Positions 37,908 to 47,223 are shown, counted from the stretch's first letter. The stretch is 52,037 nucleotides of DNA from Dietzia alimentaria 72 (GCF_000226215.1 NZ_AGFF01000021.1:1-52037); one strand, 5' to 3'. The notes: a model not told the origin generated them from the letters alone. A program made the numbers and translations.

Positions 37908-38188
37908 TACGAACCGCCGGCGAGAAAGAGCGCTTCGGCCGCGTCTTCGTCGCGCTCGATATAAAGCCGTTGGGTCTCAGACAACTGCTGCGACATCGCT
38001 TCCAGCCCCCCGGCGATCTCGGCGAGGTCCAGTGACACGTCGGCGAGTAGAGCAAAGATGTCGCCGGAGGCGATCCCGCCGTCGACCCCGCCTGGGAGAG
38101 AAAGTTCGTCGACCTGGAGAGAGGCCTCGTCAAGGGACACGGCGATCTCGCTCAGTACTGCGGGATCGACGTCTAGATGGTCAGCCAC
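37907..38188 (-). CDS. Cassette B: EspC-like type VII secretion target
   Basis: A 93-residue paralogue of the protein at 35030-35314. The first 18 residues (MADHLDVDPAVLSEIAVS) are identical, the rest is diverged but keeps the helix pattern and the end RLYIERDEDAAEALF. The start is inside the end of the SseB-like gene and the stop is fused to the next ATG. Confidence 0.75.
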   Translation of the reverse strand: MADHLDVDPAVLSEIAVSLDEASLQVDELSLPGGVDGGIASGDIFALLADVSLDLAEIAGGLEAMSQQLSETQRLYIERDEDAAEALFLAGGS

Positions 38189-38502
38189 TGATCGTCCTCC
38201 CGCGCGTCCTCGGGCACCGCGATGTCCATGAGCAGGAGGTCGAACGGTTGGCGCGCGTAGATCTCGTCCAAGCCCTCGTGGGTCACCAGCGCCCAGTTCG
38301 TCTCACGACCCGCCAGGTCATGGAAACGATCCAGTGCGCTGTACGCGAGCAGTGCGAGACGTCCGTCGCGGGTTCGCCGCATATGCAGCTCCAGCGGCAC
38401 TTGGCCATCCGGGCCCGGCGCACCGGCACTCGGCTGGCCGCACGGTACGTAGACGACGGGCGGGAAATCGCGCAGCATGTCCTCTGCGGAGGAAGTAGTC
38501 AC
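38173..38502 (-). CDS. Cassette B: SseB/SAV_915-like protein
   Basis: A 109-residue protein that differs from the cassette A copy at three positions only, with almost identical DNA. Start GTG 38502 after AGGAG, as in cassette A. The frame stays open to 38700 upstream, but that part covers the duplicated promoter and a small gene on the other strand and is not coding. Confidence 0.75.
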   Translation of the reverse strand: MTTSSAEDMLRDFPPVVYVPCGQPSAGAPGPDGQVPLELHMRRTRDGRLALLAYSALDRFHDLAGRETNWALVTHEGLDEIYARQPFDLLLMDIAVPEDAREDDQWLTI

Positions 38503-38527
38503 CAGCACAGCTCCTGGCACTCGATCA

Positions 38528-38546
38528 ATAGGTGTCCGATACCTAT
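38528..38546 (-). promoter_or_regulatory. Palindrome upstream of cassette B
   Basis: Exact copy of the ATAGGT-N7-ACCTAT palindrome at 35654-35672, at the same distance from the start codon. Confidence 0.55.
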
Positions 38547-38698
38547 GACGGCGCGGGAGGCCGGATCGGTTCCATCCGAGCCGAAACTTTCTGACCGGTA
38601 GGCATTCCCGGCGTCTGCGTACGACGGCGGGGGAGAACCTCGTCGTCGTCGGATATGCTCGTCTACCTGGTGGAAGACAAACTGCGAGGAGCGGCATC

Positions 38699-38839
38699 AT
38701 GATTTCGTCTGGCTCGGTTTTTAACCCGATGCGCTACCTGTTCGGCCCCGGGCCGGGCGAGGCCATGTGTCTAGCTCTGACGCCCGGGTGCATGGGTCTG
38801 TTCCCGTACCTCGCCATGCAGCTGGGCATCGGGTCCTGA
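38699..38839 (+). CDS. 46-residue small protein, copy 1
   Basis: A short frame with ATG 38699 preceded by GAGGAG at 7 bases and by a TATGCT-like -10 about 45 bases upstream. The product starts MISSGSVFNPM, has two Cys in a Leu/Met-rich stretch and ends LGIGS. It has the same length, the same first three residues and a similar end as the frame at 51043-51183. It overlaps the 3' end of the DUF421 gene on the other strand. Not recognised; in mycolic-acid bacteria such small proteins can be secreted or outer-membrane proteins. Confidence 0.5.
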   Translation: MISSGSVFNPMRYLFGPGPGEAMCLALTPGCMGLFPYLAMQLGIGS

Positions 38840-39367
38840 GGTCTGGACGTAGGGCAGCAGGCTGGAGCCGTCTCCCAGGGCCTCTTCACCGATCACCCCG
38901 AGGGTCCCGTCCTGCTGCAGGATGACTGCCGCCACGTCTTGGAGAGATCCCCGACCCGACAGGCGGACAGCGGTGTGAATGTCCCGCTCGAGTAGACGGT
39001 GGCGCCGTAACACCGGCCCCTGGAACTGGCCGCGGTAATACAGCAGTATCGGAGGGTGATCCAGGGCCCGGCGAGCCCGGGGGAACCGGGCGCGAATCGC
39101 GGCCAAGAACCACTGCATGAGTACCAGTAGGGTCACACCGAAGAGGAGCTGCGTGAGCGGGACCTCGACCGCGGTGATGGTCCGCCCGAACGTGGCGCCG
39201 ATGGTGACGGCGACGATGAAATCCAGCGGCGACATCTGTGCCAGCGTTCGTGGGCCCGAGATGCGCAACATAACCACGATCGCGGTGGCTCCGGCGACAA
39301 CGATGACCAACGTATGGGCCAGTGAATCCCAGCCGTTCCAGATAAGGGAGAGGTTCATTCCACGCAT
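38771..39367 (-). CDS. DUF421/YetF-like membrane protein
   Basis: About 198 residues. Three N-terminal membrane helices (about 12-32, 42-65, 70-88) are followed by a cytosolic DUF421 domain: RRALDHPPILLYYRGQFQGPVLRRHRLLERDIHTAVRLSG, then VAAVILQQDGTLGVI. Family role is unknown. I prefer ATG 39367, four bases after GGGGA. Confidence 0.85.
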   Translation of the reverse strand: MRGMNLSLIWNGWDSLAHTLVIVVAGATAIVVMLRISGPRTLAQMSPLDFIVAVTIGATFGRTITAVEVPLTQLLFGVTLLVLMQWFLAAIRARFPRARRALDHPPILLYYRGQFQGPVLRRHRLLERDIHTAVRLSGRGSLQDVAAVILQQDGTLGVIGEEALGDGSSLLPYVQTSGPDAQLHGEVREQTHAPGRQS

Positions 39368-39442
39368 GTTTCCCCGCACGGCCGGTACGCCACAACCCGG
39401 GACGCCGGAGTTCGCGGGGACGTGCGATGTGGAGTGGGCCCG

Positions 39443-42442
39443 CTATTGGCCGGACGGAAGCAGCTGGTCGCGGACCGCCTTGGTCAGTCTCACGTAGTCG
39501 CCTGAGTCGGGATCCCGGATCCATGTCCGAGGTCCCGCCTTGGGGAGGCCCTTGGCGGCGAGCTCCCTGGGGTCCGGCCGGTACCAGTTGGTCACCGGGA
39601 TGTCGTTGACCACGTGCACGATGTCCGGTCGTCCGGCGGGTGGGACCGAGGCCAGTGCGCCGCCGACCTCTGCCGCGGTGATCGCGGTGGAGCCCCACTT
39701 GCTCACCGCGGCCACGGCGACCGGACCCGTAGTCCCGGGCACCTCGTAGAGAACGGCCAGATCGACCTCGGGCAGAACCCCCAGCGCGTCAGCGACCTGG
39801 ATCGGGTGCACCGGTCCGTGTGCCGTGCGCACGATCGCGCTCGCCGGACCGAGCAGCCAGAAGTCGCCGTCCCTGTCGCGCTCGAAGAGGTCGTCGGTCG
39901 ACACCCACGTGTCGCCGCGGCGGAACACCCCGCGCAGTCGGCGCACCGAGGCGTCGACACCGAGACGGGGCCGGGCGAGAAGCACCCCGGGGGCGCCGAC
40001 CTCGCTCGGCACCGCGTAGCCATCGGGCCCGTTCACCACCGCGCCCGAATCGGGATCGACCTCGACGAGCCGCACCTCGGCGGTACCGGGAAGCGGACGG
40101 CCGCGCGAGCCCGGCTTGGACGTCGAGAGGTTGGCCAGCACCACGTCAACCTCGGTGCCGGCGTAGAACTCCAGGACCCGGGTTCCCGGGTAGCGGTCCA
40201 GGACGCGCTGCCACACCCCGCGGGGCATACCCGATCCCATGAAGAGCGAGATGGTCGGGAGGGTCTCTCCGGGCTGCACCGGCCTGCGCACCAGCTCGCG
40301 CATCATCGCCCATGTATAGGACACGACCGTCACCCCGTAGCGGCGGATCTCCTCATCAAAGGTCGCCGGGTCGAATCCGCGGGACAGCGCGATCCGGGAC
40401 CCGCCGGCCACCGCCCCGCCGACGGCGGTGAGTAGCCCCGAGGGGTGGTGGAGTGGGCTGAGACAGTAGACGGTCGAGGCTGCGGTCAGGCGCGCGGCGC
40501 TGGCGGTGCCGAACGCGGACAGTGCCCACCGGTGGTTGGTCACGAGCTTGGTCTGCCACGTGCCTGCCACGCGGGTGAAGACGACAAAGGCCAGGTCGCG
40601 GGCGAGACCGGGGTTCGGCTGGTACCAGCGGGGCAATACGACTGCGTCAGGATCGATGCGCTCGAGGTCGATGACGTCCTCGGCGAGTTCGGCGGGCAGC
40701 TCGCGGTCGGCGCCGCCTCCGCCGAGCACCAGGGCCCGTGCCCCGGCGTCGGTGACCCTGGCGGCGTGGTCGGGGTCGACGACGACCTCGGTCACCGAGC
40801 TCAGCCGCAGCAACTCAGGCAGATCCTGGGACGGCGGGAGTAGGACGGCGACAGCACCGAGACGCGACAGTGCGGCAACAGCGACCAGCGCCGAGGGCCG
40901 GGTCCCCATGAGTACGCCCACATGATCTCCCTGGTGCACCCCGACCTCGATGAGTCCCTTGACCACATTCGTGATCCGGGTGTCGACGGCCGCGTACGTG
41001 TGGACGCGGTCGGAGAACAGGAAGCACGCGTCATCGGGCTGACTACGCGCACGCTCGGCCATGATCTTGGCGAACGAGATGCGGGTTCCCGTCTGGATCT
41101 GCCCCAGCCGCAACAGGCGCGGGGCCGCGTGGAGCGCCTCAAATCCCAGTGCCTGCGTCGTCTTGAGCGCACCCACGGCGAACTGGCCGGCTCCGCGCGC
41201 CACACCGATTCCGAGTCCCGCGACCTTCGTCGCCCCGTCGGCCGCGAGCATCACCGCCTTGGTGGGGGAGGGCTCGTCAACGCAGTCCGGAGAGACCTCC
41301 GCGATGCCGTCCGGACGGTCGTCGGAGCCCTCGATCCATCCCATCCAGCCGGCGACGGCGGGCCACGTCATGGTGGAGGCGGTAGTTCCGACGACGAGGC
41401 CGAAGTGCCCTGCGCGGATCGGGAACTCGTAGACGTCGGCGGCGGGGGCGACTGCCGCAATCTTGCGGACGCCCGCGGGCACGCCGATCTGGTCGACCTC
41501 ACCGAGCACGGCGAGGATGGGGCAGGTGATGTCGCCCAGTGACACCACGTGGTCACCGATCACGAAGCCGCCGACCATCATCCGGTTCTGGATGATCACC
41601 TCATGCATCATGTCGACGATGGCAGGGCCGGACCACGCAACAAATCCTTCGCCTCCGAGGAAGCGGCGCTGACGCTCGTGTCCGAGGAGCGCTTCGCGGT
41701 TGTGCAGCTGACGAAGGAAACTTACCTGCGAGCGGGCCGTCTTGATCGGGTCGAGTAGGCGGAACCCGGTCGAGGCCAACCACCCGGGGAGCGAGCGATC
41801 GCTGAACACATACTCGGCGACGAAGCCGGCGACGTTCACGATCACGTCCTCGGGCACGCCAAGCGGGGCGTTGGCGCGCCAGTCCACGGGGGAGCCGAAC
41901 GTCACGAGGCTCTCGATGTCCCGCGAGCGCCGGTAGGCGGCGGCCTGGTAGCAGAACATGCCGCCCTGGCTGTACCCGCCGAGATGCACCGACCGTCCCG
42001 TGGCGGCGGTGACGATGTCGACGACCTCGCTGATCGCGACGACATGGTCGGTGAGGGTGCGTTCGAGTCCGCCCGCCTCGAGGTCCGGGGAGCCGAAGTC
42101 GATCACCCACGGATCCATGCCGGCCTCGTACAGCGCGGCCACCGCACTTGTAGAGGGGGAGACGTCCCAGACGTCGGCGGAGATCATCATCGGCGGCACG
42201 AGCACGATCGGTGGGCGCACGGTCTCGTCGTCGTCGATGCCGCCGCTTCCGTCACCCGAAGTGACCGTCGGCGCCGCGTAATAACGACGAAGCCGGAACA
42301 TGGGGCGCCGGGTGACGATCTCGAACGGGGAGGGCTCCTCGTCGGTCTGTAGTCCGCCGAAACGCAGCACTTCAACTGCGTTGACGACGTACGACGTCGC
42401 GGTCTTGAGCGCTACGGCGAGAGTCTCGGGACTGAGGAGCAT
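39443..42442 (-). CDS. PhaC-like alpha/beta hydrolase fused to an acyl-CoA-synthetase-like domain
   Basis: A 999-residue two-part protein. Residues 1 to about 420 form a PHA-synthase-like alpha/beta hydrolase: nucleophile Ser158 in GGYSQGG, a central VDQIGVP strand with Asp, and GHFGLVVG with the His. Residues about 450-999 have the ANL adenylation fold (FAKIMAERARSQPDDACFLF, GMPRGVWQRVL, LEFYAGTEVDV, VSTDDLFERD). The usual ATP loop TSGTTGxPKG is replaced by TRVAGTWQTKLV, and no GK(L/V) lid Lys is seen, so the adenylation half may be inactive. I start at ATG 42442; the frame is open to 42502. Confidence 0.8.
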   Translation of the reverse strand: MLLSPETLAVALKTATSYVVNAVEVLRFGGLQTDEEPSPFEIVTRRPMFRLRRYYAAPTVTSGDGSGGIDDDETVRPPIVLVPPMMISADVWDVSPSTSAVAALYEAGMDPWVIDFGSPDLEAGGLERTLTDHVVAISEVVDIVTAATGRSVHLGGYSQGGMFCYQAAAYRRSRDIESLVTFGSPVDWRANAPLGVPEDVIVNVAGFVAEYVFSDRSLPGWLASTGFRLLDPIKTARSQVSFLRQLHNREALLGHERQRRFLGGEGFVAWSGPAIVDMMHEVIIQNRMMVGGFVIGDHVVSLGDITCPILAVLGEVDQIGVPAGVRKIAAVAPAADVYEFPIRAGHFGLVVGTTASTMTWPAVAGWMGWIEGSDDRPDGIAEVSPDCVDEPSPTKAVMLAADGATKVAGLGIGVARGAGQFAVGALKTTQALGFEALHAAPRLLRLGQIQTGTRISFAKIMAERARSQPDDACFLFSDRVHTYAAVDTRITNVVKGLIEVGVHQGDHVGVLMGTRPSALVAVAALSRLGAVAVLLPPSQDLPELLRLSSVTEVVVDPDHAARVTDAGARALVLGGGGADRELPAELAEDVIDLERIDPDAVVLPRWYQPNPGLARDLAFVVFTRVAGTWQTKLVTNHRWALSAFGTASAARLTAASTVYCLSPLHHPSGLLTAVGGAVAGGSRIALSRGFDPATFDEEIRRYGVTVVSYTWAMMRELVRRPVQPGETLPTISLFMGSGMPRGVWQRVLDRYPGTRVLEFYAGTEVDVVLANLSTSKPGSRGRPLPGTAEVRLVEVDPDSGAVVNGPDGYAVPSEVGAPGVLLARPRLGVDASVRRLRGVFRRGDTWVSTDDLFERDRDGDFWLLGPASAIVRTAHGPVHPIQVADALGVLPEVDLAVLYEVPGTTGPVAVAAVSKWGSTAITAAEVGGALASVPPAGRPDIVHVVNDIPVTNWYRPDPRELAAKGLPKAGPRTWIRDPDSGDYVRLTKAVRDQLLPSGQ

Positions 42443-42546
42443 AATGCGTCTGAGACTAGTGCCACGGTCTAGGTGCTGGTCGAGGTTCCAGCTGTAGACC
42501 ACGGCTGGTCCTGCCGACGCCGGTCATTCATGGGATCGTCATAGAC

Positions 42547-43197
42547 ATGGTCAACACGGAAGAGGTCGAGGGCCCATCGGTCCTTCGCTTGGTAGCGATG
42601 CTCGTGGCTGGCATCGCGAGTGGAATCGCTCTGGGCGCGACGACGGCCTGGCAGTACGGCGTGACTGCGGGATGGTCGGCTGGCGCAGCCGTTTACATCG
42701 TGTGGGTCATGGTTGTCACGAGTCGATGCGATGCAAAGCAGACCCAGTCCCACGCCACGCGCGAGGATCCGGGGCGGAAAACCAGCGACATCATCATCTT
42801 GTCGGCTGCGCTCGTCAGTCTGGCGACCGTGGCGATCCTCCTCACCGCGGCTGGCGGCGAAGGGGGCCTGAATAAGCAGGTGGTGGCAGGTGCGTCGCTG
42901 CTCAGCGTCGCACTATCGTGGCTGCTCGTCCACACCGTGTACATGCTGCGCTATGCCCACCTGTACTACACCGAGCCCGTCGGCGGGATCAACTTCAACA
43001 CCCCTGACGAGAACCCGCGCTACTCCGACTTCGCCTACGTGTCTTTCAACCTGGGGATGACCTACCAGATTTCGGACACGGAGTTGCGGACCTCGGAACT
43101 GCGACGGGTCATGTTCTGGCACACACTGTTGTCCTACGTATTCGGCACGGTGATCCTTGCAGCCGCGATAAGCCTGGTCACCGCACTGATCAGTTAG
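42547..43197 (+). CDS. DUF1345 membrane protein
   Basis: A 216-residue integral membrane protein with five or so helices. The family pattern includes DIIILSAALVSLATVAILL and the C-terminal FAYVSFNLGMTYQISDTELRTSELRRVMFWHTLLSYVFG. Role unknown. Divergent from the hydrolase fusion gene. Confidence 0.88.
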   Translation: MVNTEEVEGPSVLRLVAMLVAGIASGIALGATTAWQYGVTAGWSAGAAVYIVWVMVVTSRCDAKQTQSHATREDPGRKTSDIIILSAALVSLATVAILLTAAGGEGGLNKQVVAGASLLSVALSWLLVHTVYMLRYAHLYYTEPVGGINFNTPDENPRYSDFAYVSFNLGMTYQISDTELRTSELRRVMFWHTLLSYVFGTVILAAAISLVTALIS

Positions 43198-43249
43198 CTG
43201 GTGCAGCTGTCCGTCTCCGCAGGCTGCGCCTCCCGGAAAGCGGAGAGGT

Positions 43250-43993
43250 TCACGCTATGGCGTGCAGGCTGAAGGCGGCGAGAAAGCCCAGCGTCGCGAT
43301 GAGCCCGGCGTAGACGGAGGCGTTCTCGAAGGCCTCCGGAATCATGGTGTCGCTAATCATCGCGAGGATGGCGCCCGCGGCAAGTGCGTTGACCGCCGCC
43401 AGGAGCTCAGGCGGTGCGCCGTCCAGGAGGAGATAGCCGGCCAGTGCGGCGAGCCCGGAGGCCACAGCGATGCCGCCCCAGACCCCAAAGACGAACCCTG
43501 GCGATCGCCCGGCCCTCTTCATTCCAGCAGTACTGGACAGCCCCTCGGGGACATTGGAGATAAAAACGGCCGCCAGCATGGGGATGCTGATGCCGCCGCC
43601 GGTGAGGAAACTCAGCCCGAGAACCATCGATTCAGGCACACCGTCGATCAGCGCACCGAGCGCGATAGCTCCGCCGCTTCCGGAATCGCCGGATTGTTGG
43701 TCTCCGGAACGCTTACGGTGCCTGGCGCCGCGGCGGGACAAGAGGATGTTGAGCCCCACGTAGACGAGCGCACCGGCAAAGAAGCCGCCCGAGGTGGCGA
43801 GCAGCCCACCCTGATCCGCCGCTTCCAGGACGAGATCGAACGACAACGCGGAAATCAGTACGCCGGAGCCGAAGGCCATCACCACCGCCACGACCCGAGC
43901 GGGCACCGCCACGAGCCACGCGATCGCACTGCCCACGAGCAGGGCGCTACCTGCGAGAAGCCCGGCCCCGCCAGCCCCCAACCACTCGGGCAT
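43250..43993 (-). CDS. ZIP-family metal transporter
   Basis: A 247-residue membrane protein with eight hydrophobic segments. The two ZIP metal-site helices read IALGALIDGVPESMVLGLSF (the usual HN of this helix is replaced, but the PE pair is kept) and AVFISNVPEGLSSTAGMKRAG. A short charged loop with RRGARHRKRSGDQQ lies between helices 3 and 4. Probably imports or exports Zn2+ or another divalent metal. Confidence 0.87.
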   Translation of the reverse strand: MPEWLGAGGAGLLAGSALLVGSAIAWLVAVPARVVAVVMAFGSGVLISALSFDLVLEAADQGGLLATSGGFFAGALVYVGLNILLSRRGARHRKRSGDQQSGDSGSGGAIALGALIDGVPESMVLGLSFLTGGGISIPMLAAVFISNVPEGLSSTAGMKRAGRSPGFVFGVWGGIAVASGLAALAGYLLLDGAPPELLAAVNALAAGAILAMISDTMIPEAFENASVYAGLIATLGFLAAFSLHAIA

Positions 43994-44044
43994 TATCGAC
44001 CGCCTTCCCGTCTCTGGCGCGGCGAGCGCATCCCGGCCGCGTGA

Positions 44045-44557
44045 TCACGGCCAGGGAGAGGTCTCCACGACGATCGGCCCGGCCACCGCGCCGCCGTTGG
44101 TGGTGAGTCGGTACTCCACCTTGCCCGCGCGGGTTGGAATGTTTGCGTCGTAAGGATGTGCGACACCGGTCCAGAGCCTGGGGCCCGGGACATCGAGCGT
44201 CTTCTGCCCTCGCTCACCTGTGTCGAGGTTATGCCAGTCGAGTGTCGCGACGAGGTTGCACGGCCCCACCCCGGGCATCGCCACCCCCCAACTCACTGAC
44301 GCCGAGGCGGGGTACGACGAGTCGGCCACTTTTGCCGCGATCGCCCCCTGGCACATCCCGGTGGGCGAGCCACCCGCCGCGATGAGATTCCCCGGCCCGG
44401 GAACAAGGTACGCGGGCAGGTTCGCCGACATCACGGTCAGTGAGCCCACCTCTTGGGCGTTCGCGGTAGCCGGCGCCGCGAGGCCCACTGCTAGCGCAAT
44501 GCCGGCAGCTGCGGAGAGTGTTGTGACTGCACTGCGGGTGCCCTTGATGGTTTCCAT
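44045..44557 (-). CDS. Secreted protein of unknown function
   Basis: A 170-residue protein with a Sec signal peptide (hydrophobic LSAAAGIALAVGLAAPATANAQ, cleavage after Ala-x-Ala near residue 34). The mature part has two Cys (GMCQGAIAAK and GPCNLVATLDW) that could form a disulfide and a beta-rich pattern ending in IVVETSPWP. No family recognised. Confidence 0.75.
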   Translation of the reverse strand: METIKGTRSAVTTLSAAAGIALAVGLAAPATANAQEVGSLTVMSANLPAYLVPGPGNLIAAGGSPTGMCQGAIAAKVADSSYPASASVSWGVAMPGVGPCNLVATLDWHNLDTGERGQKTLDVPGPRLWTGVAHPYDANIPTRAGKVEYRLTTNGGAVAGPIVVETSPWP

Positions 44558-44635
44558 GTCGAGAATGTTTGCACAAGACGGGGCCGCCCGACACCGCCAG
44601 AGATTCGCCGGAGGCCGGTGCGGCGTGACCCGGGA

Positions 44636-46644
44636 TCAGATGTGCAATTCCTCCCCGAGGACAACCGTCCGCTGCGGAGGCAGGTGAAAGGCCTCTGTTC
44701 GGTTGGCCTGGTTCCTCTCGAGCGAGAGGAACAGTCGTTCACGCCAGTGCCGAAACCCGGGTGTCCGCGAGGGTCGGAGGGAGAGAACTGACAGGAAGTA
44801 CGTCGCGGCGCTGAGATCCATGTCCATCCCGAGCTGGTCGGCGGCCCGGCGCAGGTTGTCGGGGATATCTTGGGCGTCAGCGAACCCCACCCGAATGGTG
44901 ACGCGGACCAGGCCGCCCAGCGGCGACTCAAGCTGCTCGCTCCGGTACTTGTCCTCGAGGCGCACGTGGGGAACGTGGCAGTGTTCCAGCCTCACGATGA
45001 CGACCTGGCCGGGGAAGATCTGTAGGTCCGTCACGCAGCTCACCAGCGCCAGCGGCGTGGTAGCCGGGTCGGAGTGGGGAAAGACGGCCAGGGCTGGACC
45101 GCGCCCCACCGGGGTTTGGCCGAGCGAGGCGAGGAAGTCCTGTAAGGGTCCCTCCAACGTCTGCCGTGCAGCAGACACCTTGGCGCTGCCGCGACGCCAG
45201 GTCATCATCACCACCACGACCGTGGCGGCGAGCAACACCGGCAGCCAGCCGCCGTCGAAGATCTTGGTGGCATTGGCTGCGAGCAGAAGAACCTCCAAGG
45301 CCCCGACCGTCAGTACGTACACGGTGACCGCCGGCCACCGCCAGTGCCAGACCGAGACCGCGAACAACAGGAACAGCACCGATTCCAGAACCAGGGTTCC
45401 CGTGACCGCGAATCCGTACGCACTGGCCAACGAGGCGACGAGGCGAATACGACCACGAGGGACAAGACGGTGACGAACAGCAGCCAGTTCAGAGCCGGAA
45501 CGTAGATCTCTCCGGCCTGCTCGCGGGAGGTGTACCGCACGGTCAGCCGGGGCAGCAGTGACAACCGCATCGCCTGCCGGGCGATCGAGAACGCGCCCGA
45601 GATCACTGCCTGGGAAGCGATGATCGTTGCCGCGGTAGCCAACACGACCAGTGGGACCTGAAGCGCGCCCGGAGCGAGGTGGAAGAGCGGATTGGCCACG
45701 GCGTCCGGTCGGGAGATGACGAGCGCACCCTGTCCCAGATACACCAGGGCGAGGGCGGGAAGGACCACCCAGAACCAGGCGCGGCGGATAGCGGACGCCG
45801 AGAAGTGACCGAGATCGGCGTAGAGCGCCTCGGCGCCGGTGACCGTGAGCACCACAGCACCCAGTAACACGAAGGCCTGGAACGGGTGCCGGATCAGCAA
45901 TTCGATTGCCCACGACGGCGACAAACTCACCAGGATCGACGGGTGGGCGATGATGTGGGGGATGCCGAGCACCGCGAGCACTGCGAACCACACGAGCATG
46001 ATGGGACCGAATGCCCACGAGACCCGACCGGTACCGATCGGCTGAACGAGGAACAGCAGGGCCAGCACGGCCACGGCCACCGGGACGACGACCAGTCCGA
46101 GCCCCGGATTGATCACCGACAGGCCCTCCACCGCGCTGAGGACCGAGATCGCCGGCGTGATCACCGCATCCCCGAAGAACAGTGCCGCACCCAGAATCCC
46201 GAGCACCGTCACGGCCGCGGCAGCCCGGCGTCCATGGAGGCGGCGGCGCAATAGTGCGACCAAGGCGAGGATGCCGCCCTCTCCGTCGTTGTCGGCCCGG
46301 ATGATGAGCAGGACGTACTTGATGGTGACGATGATGGTGATCGTCCACAGAACCATGGAGATGATCCCGTAGACGTTCTCCGGGGTCACGGACACCGCGT
46401 TGTGGCGCATGCTGAACGCCGTGTGCAGCGCGTACAGCGGGCTCGTACCGATGTCGCCAAAGACCACCCCAAGGGCCCCGAGCGTCATGACCCCGGAACC
46501 GCGCCCGCCGCCCCGAGGCGTGGCACTCCGCCGCAGTCCGTGTGGTGCCCACCGACCGGGACGCTTCATCGTCTTAGTGTGCTCTCGTAGCTTCGGCCGT
46601 GCCAGCCCTGAGAGCGACGGGCCGACCTCGTCGTCGTCACCCAC
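44636..46644 (-). pseudogene. kup: Kup potassium transporter, frameshifted
   Basis: A Kup/HAK/KT proton-potassium symporter that would have about 669 residues and 12 helices. It starts at GTG 46644 (or ATG 46569); the helices begin with VVFGDIGTSPLYAL, the family signature. At about 45437 one base is missing: VVVFASS runs into the wrong frame, and adding one C (plus strand) between 45436 and 45437 restores VVVFASSASLASAYGFAVTGTL. The rest, including the cytosolic C-terminal domain ending PPQRTVVLGEELHI, is intact. A single indel could be a real recent mutation or a base-calling error. Confidence 0.88.
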
Positions 46645-46704
46645 TTCCGGCAGGCCGACCTCATCGGTTGCTCGCTGCCTCGATTCGATGTGACCGGCTC
46701 ACCA

Positions 46705-46725
46705 CATAGCAAAATAAGTGCTATG
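46705..46725. promoter_or_regulatory. Palindrome upstream of fmdB
   Basis: CATAGCA and TGCTATG are perfect 7-base arms around AAATAAG, 40 bases before the fmdB ATG and 61 bases before the first kup start. It is AT-rich in a GC-rich region and is a good candidate operator for the amidase genes. Confidence 0.55.
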
Positions 46726-46765
46726 TTCCAAATCACACCTAGTCGCGCGGTGGAAGGTGACCCAG

Positions 46766-47056
46766 ATGCCTTTGTATCAATTTCGCTGCCAGATCTGCGG
46801 CATGTTCGACTTGCCGTTTTCGATGTCGGCGGTTCCCGATGCGGCGCGGTGCCCAGACTGCGGAGATGACGCCCGTCGCGGGATAAGCGCACCGATGCTC
46901 GGCAGGGGCAATTCCCCGGCTATGCGTCTGGCTGACGCCACCAGGCGCACCGCTTCGGAGCCGGTGGTGGTCTCGGGGGCTCCGCCCGGTCGCCGAACTC
47001 GTCCGGGGACTCCCGTCAGCAAGGACCCGAGACAGGGAAAGCTGCCCAAGCCGTAA
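46766..47056 (+). CDS. fmdB: FmdB-type zinc-ribbon protein
   Basis: A 96-residue protein. The N-terminal MPLYQFRCQICGMFDLPFSMS..ARCPDCGDDARRG is the FmdB/CxxC-CxxC zinc ribbon (Cys pairs at about 9/12 and 31/34). The rest is disordered and basic. Family members sit beside amidase genes and are thought to regulate them. The ATG at 46766 begins the ribbon; the frame upstream has no support. It precedes fmdA by 167 bases. Confidence 0.85.
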   Translation: MPLYQFRCQICGMFDLPFSMSAVPDAARCPDCGDDARRGISAPMLGRGNSPAMRLADATRRTASEPVVVSGAPPGRRTRPGTPVSKDPRQGKLPKP

Positions 47057-47223
47057 CACTGAGTCGCTCAGCTGTTCGGCGCGTACATCAATGGTTCTCC
47101 GATCGGAAAGAGAGGTGACGCCCAGGAACCAGGTGGTACGGCTGTCCGGCTCCTAGCGTCTTCGTGGACCGGGTCGCAGACGTATCGTGTCGTGTTTTTC
47201 GCTATCTAAACAAGGAGTTCGTC

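Larger units (their letters stand above)
38173..38637 (-). repeat. Near-identical direct repeat (promoter plus first gene), copy B
   Basis: Partner of 35299-35760, about 2.87 kb away in the same orientation. Recombination between the two would delete one full cassette. Confidence 0.8.

Noticed and set aside
38503-38700. N-terminal extension of the cassette B SseB-like protein
   Set aside because: Covers the duplicated promoter with its palindrome, and the cassette A copy supports the shorter start after AGGAG.
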